A model generated the notes under the pieces. That model saw nothing but the letters and a program-made list of their open reading frames with translations, made no database searches and was not told where the DNA came from. The position numbers and the translations under genes were made by a program. From contig NC_084795.1 in the NCBI RefSeq assembly GCF_963169125.1, positions 132,349,701-132,413,700 on the forward strand: DNA of 64,000 nt. Direction: 5' to 3'. This DNA is from Humulus lupulus (lineage: Eukaryota; Streptophyta; Magnoliopsida; Rosales; Cannabaceae). Shown here in pieces: positions 1-11,745 of the stretch. Position 1 is the first letter of the stretch; each line of letters starts with the position of its first letter.

Positions 1-238
1 GGGGACGAGATGGAGCTCTTTGCCCCCAGCATAGCAGCAACGGCTTACCCACCTGGTTTCCGTATGCCGCACCTGTCTAAGTTCGATGGAGACGGAGATC
101 CATCGGATCATCTGGGGATGTTCAACACCCTGATGATGGCCCACAACATTGGCCCCGAGCTGAGGTGTTTAATCTTTCTTTCCACCCTGAGTGGACCAGC
201 CAGGCAGGGGTTCAAGCAAGGCAAAAGATAGTCAATCA
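1..238 (+). pseudogene. Tat element A: gag, N-terminal fragment
   Basis: The reading frame is open from the left edge and contains the segment MPHLSKFDGDGDPSDHLGMF, nearly identical to positions 53118-53180 in element C, so this is the start of the retrotransposon gag core domain (capsid-like). The element's 5' LTR and the true gag start lie outside the window. The frame stops at 229-231, and at 240 the sequence switches to an unrelated LTR running on the minus strand. Comparison with element C shows that roughly 220 bp of gag are missing between this fragment and the point where gag resumes near 5430. This is therefore a gag gene broken by insertion plus deletion. Confidence 0.85.
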
Positions 239-239
239 G

Positions 240-2933
240 TGTAACGCCCCACACTCCAGGGACCGTTACGGTGTGCCTTGTAAACAGTGCTAAACTCGCT
301 AATCGAGTCATTTGGCCAAAATCGTGAACTAAGTATGATTAGCGGTTTAGGGATTAAAAACTTTGGTTAGGATGTAACGTTTCACTAGAACGTTTAATTT
401 ATACATTGGGATCCCGAAAATAAAGTTTCAGAGTTTATTACAGAAAATATTTACAACAGGCCGTTCTAAGCGGCAAAACAGGGTTCAACCCTAGTTCCAC
501 TTTAAAACCTCGGCCGTGGCGGACGAGCAGCTGCATATGTACACGTCATCACCTAAGCTCTCCAACTCAAGGATGGTCCAGCTTCCTCTTGCCCTTACCT
601 GCACCACGTAGCACCAGTGAGCCGAAGCCCAGCAAGAAAACACAGAATAACATGATATAATATCAACAATAACCATAGTAACCATTCAGGACTATCAGTC
701 CAAGAAAATAGGTGACAATAGCCAAAAGTCACAATAATGAGCATCGCTCCTTCTAGCCATGTGACGATAGGGTCACCAGGGCTTAACTGATAAGTGATCT
801 TTTCATAAGTTTGATTAGGACAGGTGCATGGTGATTAGTCACCAACATAACCTTCCTCACGACTCTAGAGTCGAAACTATGGACAACGTCCCTTAGCCAT
901 GTGACAAACGGTCACCGGGGTCATATACCTTGGCTATAGTCATCTGGTCGTAGACCAGGCAAGCGCTTATAGTTCTCATTGACCTTCTGGTCGGTCCAGC
1001 ATTAATACCCCATATGAGTCATTCAATGCCGACCTTGATTGGATCCAGTCTTTATTTGGCCCGGCGTTCACAACGCACTGCCACTTCTGACCCTTGGGTC
1101 GGTGAAACACGACCAGTGCTCAGCCCGTGGTGAACTTAACTAATAAGTTACAGCTTCACAGACGGATCTGACACCATTGTCGATTCTGACTAATAAGTCA
1201 GCGCCATACACAGGTAAGCCATGCCACTAAACATATATCACATGTCTATTATCCATAAACAAGGTATTCAGCATGCTTACTTAACAGGTATTAGTACCAT
1301 TAGGACTATGCATAAACACAGAGGTTCAAGCTCTGAACAATATCATACCCAGTATACAAAGCATGTCCTAATCACATGTTTCTCATGCATCATATGCAAT
1401 ATATCCTGCAATCAACGTGCATCAAGAATAGCCATGCATGTCATACTCAATAATCAACCAACATGCATCATAATAGACATGCATGTCATACTCAATAATC
1501 AACCAACATGCATCATAATAGCCATGCGTGTCACACATACACAGGGTGCAGTTTTCTTACCTCAAAGCCGAGCTAGAACGATTAAAAGAACGACCCTTGA
1601 GAACGATCAACTTTTAGTCCTTTAGCGGTCACCTAGTCATAACCAAAACAACCTCCAATTAATGAAAATCACCAAAGATAGGGTCTTAACCTAAACCCCA
1701 CTCTCGGGACCTCAAAACATGCCCATACGGTGAGTAGATTCAATCCCGGGCCTTAAGGATTGAAACCCCAAGCCAAAAACCCTTAAAAACACCCAAAACA
1801 GGGTTAAGAGGAAACAGGGGAGCGCTACAGCGTTGCCCTTCTAGCGCCCCAGCGCTCAAGGCAGAAACACAAACCGCCCAACCTCCCTGCAGGTAGCGCT
1901 ATAGCGCCCTACACTGGGCGCTGTAGCGCTACCTTCAGCCAGCCAATTCCCAATTTTTCTTTCCTTCGATTTTACCATTTCTAACCCAAACCAAAAGCTT
2001 CCAAACGTCAAATTAACTCCCAAATGAACCCAAATACCATCTCCACATGTCCTAAGGACCACAACCCCAAGAACCCTAGCCAAAACTCCAACCAATTCCC
2101 AAGTTTCCAACCCAAAAACCAGCTGAAACTTAACTTATAAAACAGAGTAAAACCAAGAGTTCTAGTGGCTAGAAACTCACCTTAATCTTGGCAACACACC
2201 CTCTTCGATGGTGGAGCATAACCCTAGCTTGGCTAAGCTTGGTTCCTTGGCTCGATTCCTCAAACTGAGCTCGAAAATCCAAAGAGAAAAGAGGAAGAAA
2301 ATCTATCGGGAGAGAGGGAAGATAAGCTCTGTTTTTCCCCTGTATTTCCACAGCCTTCCAACACTTAAAAGCTGATATAAATCCTTAGGGTCAAAAGACT
2401 AAAATACCCCTAAGCCAAATAAACCCCTCTAAAGTCTTCCGAGGGTAAAACCGTCCTTTCCCGCCTATCTCGTTAACTATAATTAACGCTCTCCAATTCC
2501 CGCTATCCTCAATAATCTCAAATACCAACAGTTCACATCCCATTACCCTTTATCTCCCGGTAGCGCTCTAATTATCAAAATCACCCCGAGACTCACCCCG
2601 AGCCCCGAACTTAAACTCGTTATGACTAGACCGAACACCTACAACTCATGATCGTCTCATGTCGACAAGCTCGAACCAATCCACCTTATAATGTGGCTAT
2701 AATAATTAATCACATTCATGCACCCAAAATGTACAACTACGCCCACAGTGGCCAAATTACCAAATTACCCCCATAATTAACATATGAGCCCATATGCATG
2801 CATTCACCAACATATAATAATATAATTCACGTAAACATGCATATAATCATTAAATACTATAATAAACCAATTATGGCCCTCCCGGCCTCCCAATCAAGGT
2901 CTTAAACCTTATTAGGGAATTTGGGGCATTACA
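240..2933 (-). mobile_element. Long LTR of a Tekay/Del-like chromovirus (element T1), 3' LTR
   Basis: Read on the minus strand the segment begins TGTAATGCCCC at 2933 and ends GGGGCGTTACA at 240, giving TG...CA ends with short inverted termini. About 2.7 kb is in the usual range for Tekay LTRs. The sequence just outside 2933 is a purine-rich tract (minus strand AAGGAGGGGATAGT) preceded by an AAATTTCGAGGATGAAATTT-type motif, as seen before chromovirus 3' LTRs. Related LTR sequence recurs at 20787-23403. The LTR holds a 45-bp tandem duplication (1433-1522) and a GC-rich island (about 1815-1940). No target-site duplication is recoverable because the other side is truncated. Confidence 0.8.
1433..1522. 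repeat. 45-bp tandem duplication inside T1 LTR
   Basis: A unit beginning CATGCATGTCATACTCAATA starts at 1433 and is repeated at 1478, almost without change. It makes the apparent peptide repeat of a 134-codon open frame here, which is not a gene. Confidence 0.85.
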
Positions 2934-2956
2934 ACTATCCCCTCCTTATAGAAATT
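2934..2956 (-). other. Polypurine tract of T1
   Basis: On the minus strand the bases just before the LTR read CTATAAGGAGGGGATAGT, a purine-rich primer for plus-strand synthesis. Its position directly next to the TGTAATG start of the LTR fixes the orientation of T1 (minus) and shows that 240-2933 is a 3' LTR. Confidence 0.7.
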
Positions 2957-5430
2957 TCATCCTCGAAATTTACTTAACAGCTCGGAATCCAGAATTCCAC
3001 TTACTTGTCACAAATTCCTTAAGTCATTCTTTGACCTCAGTATTTCAATAACCTTACTTTAACCCAAGGTACATTCTGCTCAACAGAATCTCATTACTTA
3101 TGTCTCAATCTGAACTGGCTATTCCCTACCGGAATACTTAACCTAACTTTCAGATTCTTCTAATTCAACTCATAAGTTCTTTAACCCATGTCCACTGCAT
3201 GGAAGTACACAACTCACTGTATACAACTGCCAGTGCCAAAAGTAAAATTGATTCAGAGTCACCCTGTTCAGACCCAATCAGGATCCAACTGCTGAAACAA
3301 ACTAGGGCTTAATTTGTCTTAGTTCCCATAGTGATACCTTAGAGAAAATACCTTCTCCTACTTGGAATTCCACATTCCTACCTTCCAGTTCAATAATACT
3401 GTTCTGTCTATTCTGAGAAATGAGCAACCAAAATTCAAGCTCCAGCGATCTCATAACTTCCCTGAACCATCTCAGAACTCAGATATGTATATATATTTCC
3501 TCACTCATCTTATAAGATGTTCCTCCAATAATAATTGGATAACCCTCTCTCTCTCTCTGATTTACCACCAGTCTGAGAGTGATAATCTGTACTAAGTTCC
3601 ATTTATATACTCATCGCCTTCTTAACCCTTCCAAAACCTGGAAGTCACAATAAAGTCTTCATCTGATAAGATAGACCTTGAGTTCACGAAGGCTCTCTAT
3701 CCTTACTGATAAAATAAACTCACTTGAACTACCAGTCCACAATGTCTTAATGCCAAATCATACCGATCCATCAACCTGGGAATCCCACCGCGAAACTCAC
3801 CACGATGCTCTCTTATTCCCACTATAAAATACCCAAAGGCTGTAATGGCCTTGCTGTTTCCTGATATTCTGCCTCGATCTGCTAACAGGTTAAGAACTTT
3901 ACACACGCCTTAATATATGTCCCTTCATCTCAGGCCATCACTATAAAGATTTCACATCATGTAACCCTTTCACGATGCCTGAATGAAACGAACAAAAGAG
4001 CAGCATGAGATTCATCCAGAATCTCTCAGTTAATCTCAAAGTCCATCGGATCCCAGATCCGATCTCTTTATCACCATAAATTCATGTCTGTCACTATACA
4101 ACCTTTAGCTAATCCAGCTAAAGCTTTCCATTCAACCTTGCCCGTCTGTGGCTCACTTAACCATCTTTCCTTTTATCTTTCTTGAGATAATAATCTCAAA
4201 CAATAAACTGGCCACTTGGCCCACCAGAAACTCTACTCCAGTTCTGGTCAAATTCTCTAATCAACATGTCGCGTAGAACATCACTTTTCCCTATCACTAG
4301 GATGTCATAACAATCCTCAAACTAATCCTGGTCTATAAAGACCTATCACTTTCCCCCCCCCCCCCCCAAGGCACCTGCAATATCTTTACTATCCATGGAC
4401 ACTCCTGTCCCCAAGGCACCCTTCACTCTTGGCAATTCTCCGCAGAGAAAACACCACTATACCATCGTCCGAGACGATCATAAATCCCATTCAAATCCAC
4501 CCTTGAATGCGCTATACATCTTATTCACAAGCACTTAGCATCAAACAATTCTCAAGATATGCTCAGCACTCGCAGTGCTCCAATCCAATACCAACACAAC
4601 CCTTTACTTGATTTTCTCACTCTGATCTCTAACTGGTCTTAACAAGATCCAAGATCCACCTTAAAAGATTCCATCTTACTCAGCAACTAACTCTTTAATT
4701 CTTATAACCCCACTGAGCCACTCGAAACAGTGTTTACATCTGATTCCATCTCTGGTAATAAACCAATCACCATTCTAATCTTCTTTTAATAAAAAGAAGG
4801 CCTGGTAGACCACCTGGAAACACATTTGAAAACACACAGACTAATCCAGTCTGTCCTGATCTCACTAACACAACCTAGGTAGTATCCACCACACTAGCTA
4901 AGAGTTCCATGCACCTCCCTGCACAAACTCCAGCCCTCACATCCGGTATCATAACATATCGAATCCATGCACAGTGCCAATTGTCACAAGACTTCCCGCT
5001 TTCAAGCTCAAAAATTGCTGCACTTTCCTTGCCATTCAAGACCACTCTTTAATTACTTAACCAATCCATACCTAGGTCAAACCAAAGCCAGTCATAACTA
5101 ACTCAGGGAACCACTAATGAGTCCCTTTCATAACCCAACTCATCTCTTAGATTACCAGTACCGTCTTACATTTCCCATCACAACATAACCATGTGATCTA
5201 CATATATCATCAATACACCCTTCTCTATATACATACCAACAAAAGAATAGCATGACGCTAAAGCCGAACAACATAATTCAAAACTCAGAACTAGAAGACT
5301 GACCTGTCGTCCCCGAGGAACTGGTCTCGGTCCCAGACTCTGATTGCCCTGGAATAAACACTCGAGTTGGAATCGAGCTGTCTATCCCCCTTTGCTCAAC
5401 CTTCTTCTGCACTGGGGAACTCTGGAAATA
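2957..5430 (-). mobile_element. Internal remnant of T1, no coding capacity seen
   Basis: About 2.5 kb between the T1 polypurine tract and the point where element A gag resumes. No gag, protease, RT or integrase motif could be read on either strand, so T1 is either a non-autonomous (LARD-like) element or too decayed to read. A C15 homopolymer lies at 4353-4367. The right boundary (about 5430, uncertain by tens of bases) is set by where codons again match element C gag. No second LTR is present, so T1 is truncated on this side. Confidence 0.5.
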
Positions 5431-7042
5431 TATACAAAGAAAGGGAGTTAGCTCGCTTAACGAATTCCTTAATAGGGCCCAGGAATGGATAAACTTGGAG
5501 GAAGCCGAAGCCTCAGCTGCAGGAACCAGCCAGGTCCCTGATCAGCCCGCTGGAGTGGGGACGGAGGTCGTGGCAGCGACCCAAAACGTCACACAGAACA
5601 ACCAACTCAGTGGAGGCAAAAGAAAGGGGAATGGTGAAAACAGCCAGCACGGCCCAAAGAAGAATAAGTCTGTAGACAAGTTCAAGCCCGTCTACGTGAC
5701 TTATACAGAGCTCACCCAGTCTAGGGAGAATATTTTCCTGGCTAACTCTACTCGCCTCCCCTGGAAGAGGTCGGAGCCGTTGAAGCACCAGAAGGGGAAG
5801 AGAGACACCTCCAAGTTTTGTCGTTTTCACAACGATGTTGGCCACAATACTGATGATTGTAGGCATTTGAAAGATGAGATTGAGACTCTCATCCAAGCCG
5901 GCCCCTTGGCCCAGTACGCGCGGAACAGGGTTCCAGCAAGTCGACCTGCTCCAGAAGTCCCGGCCAGTCAGCCCGGGTCTCGGGTAGATCAGGACGTCCC
6001 TCCTCCCATGATAGGAAGGGAGATATCCACCATCTCTGGAGGTCCGCATATGGCTGGCACGAGCAGGGGTGCCCAGAAGAGGTACGTGAATGAACTCAAG
6101 GCGCACAATGGAGTAGAGTTTGTCCCGGAGAAGCGCCTGCCAAAGCAGCAGCGATTGGAGAAGCAACCGATCATTTTTATAGAAGAAGATGCGGGCCATG
6201 TCCAGTTCCCGCACAATGACCCTCTGGTCATAGCAGTTCAGCTCGCTAATCGAAGGGTTAGGAGGGTGCTGATCGACAATGGGAGCTCGGTGAACCTCCT
6301 ATTCCGGTCCACATTAGAGAAGATGGGTTTGACTGTCGCCGAGCTGAAGGCGACCTCCTTGATGCTATATGGTTTTTTGGGAGAAGTATCAACGGGTATA
6401 GGGAGTATCGAGCTGGTGATCACCCTGGGGGAAGGACCTCGAACAGTCTCCAAACTCCTCGAGTTCGTGGACATCGACTGCTCCGCTGCATACAACGCAA
6501 TTTTGGGACGGCCCACGCTCATAGCCTTTGAGGCCGCCACATCCATTCGCCACCTCGCAATGAAATTTCCTACCTCCATGGGAATGTGCACTGTCCGTGG
6601 CGATCAGCTCGCTGCCAGGGAACGCTACAACATTTCCATGAAGGGAAAATCGAAACCCGGGCAACTGGCAATGGCCATCCAAAGTGGTGAAGAGGAATCT
6701 CGGGACCCCTTGGCTGGTCCTGAGATTGAAAAACCTCAAAGCGTCAAAGGGGAAAATATCATCTTAAGTGAGGATATTGACCCCCGAATAGGCAAGGACA
6801 GATCTGAGCTCCAAGCTATTGAGGAGCTCGAGGAAGTAAACATTGATCTGCAGAACCCATCATGGATGGTCAAGCTCGGAAAAAACCTCTGCAGCGAGAG
6901 GAAAGCGGAGCTGATCAGATTTCTGAAGGGTAACCTGGATGTGTTTGCGTGGTCACACGAGGACATGGTGGGAATCAGCCCGAGTGTCATCATGCACACA
7001 CTTCATCTGGATAAAAGCATTCCTACAAAGTCCCAGAAGTAG
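5423..7042 (+). pseudogene. Tat element A: gag C-terminus and aspartic protease
   Basis: Gag resumes near 5423 (residues WKYIQRKGV align with WQELHRKGV in element C) and runs open to a TAG at 7040-7042. A zinc-finger-like CRFHNDVGHNTDDC motif (about 5819-5860) is the nucleocapsid-type motif of Tat gag. The protease active site reads IDNGSS at about 6275 where Ty3/gypsy proteases usually have D-T/S-G, followed downstream by the ILGRPT flap-like motif. The end of the frame carries WSHEDMVGISPSV, the linker before RT. The stop replaces a CAG seen in element C, consistent with C-to-T change. No frameshift is needed over this stretch. It should be called a pseudogene because gag is split and pol contains further stops. 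Confidence 0.85.
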
Positions 7043-8230
7043 AGATGCCTAGGAACAACCCGCGCTGAAGCCTTAGAGGAAGAAGTAGCCCGGCTCAAAA
7101 AATGCAGCTTTATCCGTGAAGCCAAGTTTCCGATTTGGGTCGCCAACCTCGTGCTGGTCCCGTAGCCCAACGGGAAATGGCGGACCTGCATCGACTTCTC
7201 TGACCTGAATAAAGCCTACCCCAAGGATTGTTTTCCATTGCCAAGGATTGACCAGTTGGTGGATGCCACGGCGGGGCACGAGCTCATGTCCTTTATGGAT
7301 GCGTACTCAGGCTACAATCAGATCGCCATGAATCCGGCGGACCAAGAGCACACCAGTTTCATGACCCCAACTAACATTTATTGTTACAAGGTCATGCCCT
7401 TTGGGCTGAAGAATGCTGGAGCTACGTATCAAAGGTTAGTGAATAGAATGTTCGCAGACCAGATCAAAAAAAACATGGAAGTGTACGTTGATGACATGCT
7501 AGTCAAGTAAAAGACCGTCGATAACCATGTTTCCGACCTGGGGGAATGCTTCAAGATACTACGGGAGTATGGCATGAGGCTAAATCCGCAGAAGTGCACT
7601 TTTGGTTTCGCATCGGGAAAATTCCTGGGTTTCATCATCAATACCCGGGGAATCGAGGCGAACCCTGACAAGATCAGATCATTGCTCGAGCTTCCCTCAC
7701 CCAGGTCGCGCAAAGATGTCCAAGGCCTGACAGAAAGGGTGGCAGCCCTCAATCGGTTTATCTCAAAGTCCACCGATAAGTGTTTGCCATTCTACAACCT
7801 GCTCCGAGGGAATAAGAAGTTCCAATGGACAGAAGAGTGCGAAAGCGCTTTCCTCGACCTGAAGGCACATCTGGCCGAGCCACCCGTACTATCCAAACCA
7901 AAAGCAGGAGAGCCTCTTTTTCTCTACCTGGCTGTCACGGAGGATGCAGCCAGTGTCGTATTAGTTCGGGAAGAAGACCGAATTCAGAAGCCAGTTTACT
8001 ACATCAGCAAGAGACTTCTCGGAGCTGAATCCCGGTACCCGTTGATGGAGAAATTGGCGTTCTGCCTTATCACGGCCTCGCGAAATCTCAGGTCGTACTT
8101 CCAGTCCCACTCAATACACGTCATGATCAATCAGCCTTTAAGGCAGGTTTTGCAAAAACCTGAAGCATCGGGACGCTTGTTAAAGTGGGCAATCGAACTC
8201 AGCCAGTTCAAGATTCTGTACACTCCATGA
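7043..8230 (+). pseudogene. Tat element A: reverse transcriptase and RNase H
   Basis: The frame continues unshifted from gag-protease. RT motifs are visible in order: PNGKWRTCIDFSDLNKA (about 7168), FMDAYSGYNQI, MPFGLKNAGATYQRLVN and the catalytic YVDDML at about 7481-7498. RNase H follows, including the KPVYYISKRL segment and the C-terminal LKWAIELSQFKI. In-frame stops occur at 7163-7165 (TAG), 7508-7510 (TAA) and 8228-8230 (TGA, where element B has CGA); the reading frame itself is never lost. Function is lost in this copy. Lineage assignment to Tat rests on the second RNase H that follows. Confidence 0.9.
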
Positions 8231-10051
8231 ACTGCTATAATGAGTCAGGCCCTGGCCGATTTTGTAGCCGAATGCACAGGATTCTGGGAGGATCCTGTAG
8301 AAGACTCACCCCAGGTCACCTCGGCCCAGGCATCGTGGAGGATATTCGTGGATGGTTCATCCAACGAGAATGGCTCCGGAGCTGGAATCATTTTGATATC
8401 CCCTGAAGGACATAGATTCCACTCGGCGCTGAGGTTTGGATTCAAGGCCTCCAACAACGAGGCCGAATACGAAGCTTTGCTGGCCGGGCTAAGGATAGCC
8501 CAGGAGCTGAGGGCGAGCTCCGTCCAGTGCTTCAGTGACTCCCAGCTTGTGGTAAACCAGGTTCTGGACGAGTATCAAGCACGAGGACCCAAGATGGCTG
8601 CCTACCTAGCAAAGGTAAAAGTTGAGCTGTCCGCATTCGGGCGAGGCTCGATCGAGCAGATACCTCGGGAGCAGAACACCAATGTGGACGCTCTTTCCAA
8701 GCTCGCCACCTCCGGGGAGACGGAGACCTTGGGGTTAGTGCCAGTAGAATTCTTGGAGAAACCAAGTATAGAAGAAGTCAGGATGGAGGTCGAGATGATC
8801 GACGCCAGGCCAACCTGGATGACCCCCATCCTTGAGTATCTCACCAAGGGAAAGCTACCTGAAGGACGTGATGATGCACGGCGAGTGCTGTATCAAGATC
8901 CCAGGTATACGATAGTAGACGAGGTGTTATACCGACGTGGGCACTCCCTACCTCTCCTACGGTGTGTTCTTCCAGGCGAAGCACAAGCCATCCTGCAGGA
9001 GGTGCATGAGGGTTTTTGCGGAGATCACACTGGAGGGGAAAGCTTGGCCTTAAAGGTCCTGAGGCAAAGTTATTACTGGCCAACTCTGTCCAAAGACTCG
9101 ATCTCGTACGTGAAGAAGTGTGACAAGTGCCAGCGATTCGCCACAGTTGCCCGAGCTCCCCCAGTCGAGCTGAAGATAATCTCTTCCCCATGGCCGTTTG
9201 CAGTTTGGGGGATCGACTTGGTTGGCGCCCTCCCTACTGGAAAAGGCGGGGTCCGTTAGGCTGTGGTCGCCATCGACTACTTTACGAAATGGGCTGAGGC
9301 AGAACCTTTGGCAACGATAACTTCCAAAAAAGTCCTTGACTTCATGGTTAAGAGCATTATCTGCCGATTCGGGCTGCCCAAGAAGATTGTTTCCGACAAT
9401 GGGACTCAGTTCGACAGGGACCTATTCACTGAGTTTTGTGAGAGGTACGGAATTGTGAAAAGTTTCTCCTCCGTGGCCTATCCTCAGGCGAACGGCCAGG
9501 TCGAGGCTGTCAACAAGACGTTAAAGGCAAGCCTCAAGAAGAGACTAGACGAAGCGAAGGGGGTTTGGCCAGAGCAGCTCCCCCAGGTTCTCTGGGCATA
9601 CCGGACCTCGCATCGGACTCCTACAGGTCATACTCCTTTTTCCTTGACCTTTGGGAGTGAGGCAGTCCTCCCTGTGGAGATTAAGGTGCTTTCGCATAGG
9701 GTCCAGTCGTATGACCAGGACCGCAACCACGAGCTACTATGCGCTTCCCTTGACTTGGATGATGAAAGACGAGAAGATTCGCAACTCCAGCTCACCCATT
9801 ATCAGCAGAAAATCACTCGCTATTTCAACTCAAAAGTTAAAAAGCGCGCCTTTAGCGTTGGCGACCTGGTCCTCAGGAGAGTTTTCTTGGCCGGAAAGGA
9901 TCCCAAAGATGGAGTCTTGGGACCAAACTGGGAAGGGCCATATCAAGTCATCGAGGTCATTAAAGAAGGTACTTATAAATTAGCTCGGCTAGATGGAGGG
10001 GCAGTCCCACGAACTTGGAACGCCATCCATTTGAAGAGATATTATCAATGA
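8231..10051 (+). pseudogene. Tat element A: archaeal-type RNase H and integrase
   Basis: The second RNase H domain (about 8336-8710) shows WRIFVDGSSNENGSGAGI, the NNEAEYEALLAGL helix with its catalytic Glu, and SDSQLVV. This aRNH between RNase H and integrase is diagnostic of the Tat lineage. Integrase follows: the zinc-binding region includes H..CGDH and CDKCQRF (about 9120), and the catalytic core includes GIDLVG, AIDYFTKWAEAEP, SDNGTQFD and YPQANGQVEA. The C-terminus NWEGPYQVIEV...LKRYYQ ends at a natural TGA (10049-10051). One internal TAG lies at 9257-9259, between the first two core acidic residues; it replaces a Tyr codon (Tyr is kept in element B). Confidence 0.9.
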
Positions 10052-10189
10052 TTCACTTGTAAGGCCTGAAAGGCCATTTTTTATGTACTAAGCAATGAGA
10101 ATGAACTTTTTGTTTATATTTGTACATGTTTTCGAGTGTAATCTAAAGTAACCACGAAAGACCCTTTCCCAGTTACTTGGGGGGCATAT

Positions 10190-11010
10190 GGTACCTGGAT
10201 ATAACCAGGTCGCCTTAATGACTTAGAAGTTGATTCATATCGATTGATCGTTGTTTTTCTTAAAAAACGCGAGATATTGATAAGGATTAACGTGAACTAA
10301 GTCTTATCCTGGATATGACCAGGTCAAAAAACTTAGAAGTTGATTTAAATCTATTGATCGTTGTTCTTCCTAAAGAGAACGAGATATTGATAAAAATTAA
10401 CACGAACTAAGTTTTCAAATTAAGTTCCTCGATATGACCAGGTCAAAAAACTTAGAAGTTGATTTAAATCTATTGATCGTTGTTCTTCCTAAAGAGCACG
10501 AGATATTGATAAAAATTAACACGAACTAAGTTTTCAAATTAAGTTCCTGGATATGACCAGGTCAAAAAACTTAGAAGTTGATTTAAATCTATTGATCGTT
10601 ATTCTTCCTAAAGAGCACGAGATATTGATAAAAATTAACACGAACTAAGTTTTCAAATTAAGTTCCTGCATATGACCAGGTCAAAAAACTTAGAAGTTGA
10701 TTTAAATCTATTGATTGTTGTTCTTCCTAAAGAGCACGAGATATTGATAAAAATTAACACGAACTAAGTTTTCAAATTAAGTTCCTGGATATGACCAGGT
10801 CAAAAAACTTAGAAGTTGATTTAAATCTATTGATCGTTGTTCTTCCTAAAGAGCACGAGATATTGATAAAAATTAACACGAACTAAGTTTTCAAATTAAG
10901 TTCCTGAATATGACCAGGTCAAAAAACTTAGAAGTTGATTTAAATCTATTGATCGTTGTTCTTCCTAAAGAGCACGGGATATTGATAAAATTTAACGCGA
11001 ACTAAGTTTT
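10190..11010. repeat. 119-bp tandem repeat, about 7 copies, 3' of element A pol
   Basis: The string TAGAAGTTGATT recurs at about 10222, 10332, 10451, 10570, 10689, 10808 and 10927, giving a period of 119 bp (first interval 110). Each unit holds GGATATGACCAGGTC, CTATTGATCGTTGTTC and CACGAACTAAGTTTTC. The middle copies are almost identical while the first is more diverged, as expected from local unequal exchange or slippage. The array sits between the end of pol and the 3' end of the antisense gene. Element C has a related, more diverged array at 58290-58680. Hypervariable 3' regions of Tat elements are known sources of satellite DNA. Confidence 0.93.
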
Positions 11011-11298
11011 TGAAATAATTGTAACTGAAATGCGTAGAGGCAAAAGGGAGTTAATCAATTCAAAGGTAAAAATTAATTGTCTCGAGGTGGGAACATCTCA
11101 TGCAAAAGTTACAAAAAAAAAAAAAGAATGAAAGAGTGGGGGAAGAATGGAAAGGCCCTAGGTTCCACCAGTTGGCCCCTTGGAGGTCACCGTCTCGCCC
11201 TGCTCAGCTGCGTCGGAGACTTCCCCGACCTCGGAAGGTGCTTCTTTCTAGAGGTGAGCTTTGAATTTCTCCAGCAAGGGCTCCAGACGTCCACTGCC

Positions 11299-11636
11299 TA
11301 GAAGGAGAAGTCGGAGTCCTGAGTATAGGCCCAACAATGGTAGAACATGTCCTCCATGGTGGTGCCTGAGGTTGCCTGCTCGGCCTCCAGGGTGGCGTTG
11401 GCCTTAGCCTTCGCAGTGTCTAGGTCGGCCCGCGCGGCGGCGAGGGCGACTTTGGTGGTCTCGAGCTCTTGTAGCTTGGGACGGGCCTCTTTCAGCTCGG
11501 CCTGCGCGGCCGCTAGGGCGTCCTTAGCCATCTGCAAAGAGGTCTGGTGGTTTCCCACAACCGCCTGGTGCTCGCTCCTCATCTCCTCGAGCTGGGCCTT
11601 GGTCCTGGCTATGCTCCGATGAAGGGCAACAGCGCT
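11299..11636 (-). pseudogene. Element A antisense gene, exon 4 (coiled coil)
   Basis: On the minus strand the acceptor TTTTCGCAG ends at 11637 and is followed by SAVALHRSIARTKAQLEEM and then long Ala/Glu/Lys/Leu heptads (KDALAAAQAELKEARPKL, LAAARADLDTAKAKANATLE), a strong coiled-coil candidate. It corresponds to 59467-58934 in element C, which reads on for about 50 more residues; here a TAG at 11299-11301 and a frame change interrupt the match (LEPLLEKFKAHL is readable in another frame just beyond). Coiled coils suggest self-association or binding to a partner protein; the actual role is unknown. Confidence 0.7.
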
Positions 11637-11745
11637 CTGCGAAAACGGAGAGGCGCATGCCTTAGAAAAAAAAAAGAGAAGAGAGAAAGGAAAAACAGGG
11701 CAAGGCGTGATAATCAAAAACCATAAAAGGTTGAGGTTAGCTTAC

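Noticed and set aside
1221..1625. 134-codon open frame with internal peptide repeat
   Set aside because: It is produced by a 45-bp tandem duplication inside the T1 LTR; low-complexity peptide with no family resemblance.
5513..6591. Minus-strand open frames opposite element A gag-protease
   Set aside because: Antiparallel shadows of a GC-rich coding stretch; no motif and no conservation with element C.
10190..11010. CRISPR-like array
   Set aside because: Units are contiguous 119-bp repeats without unique spacers, in a plant retrotransposon.
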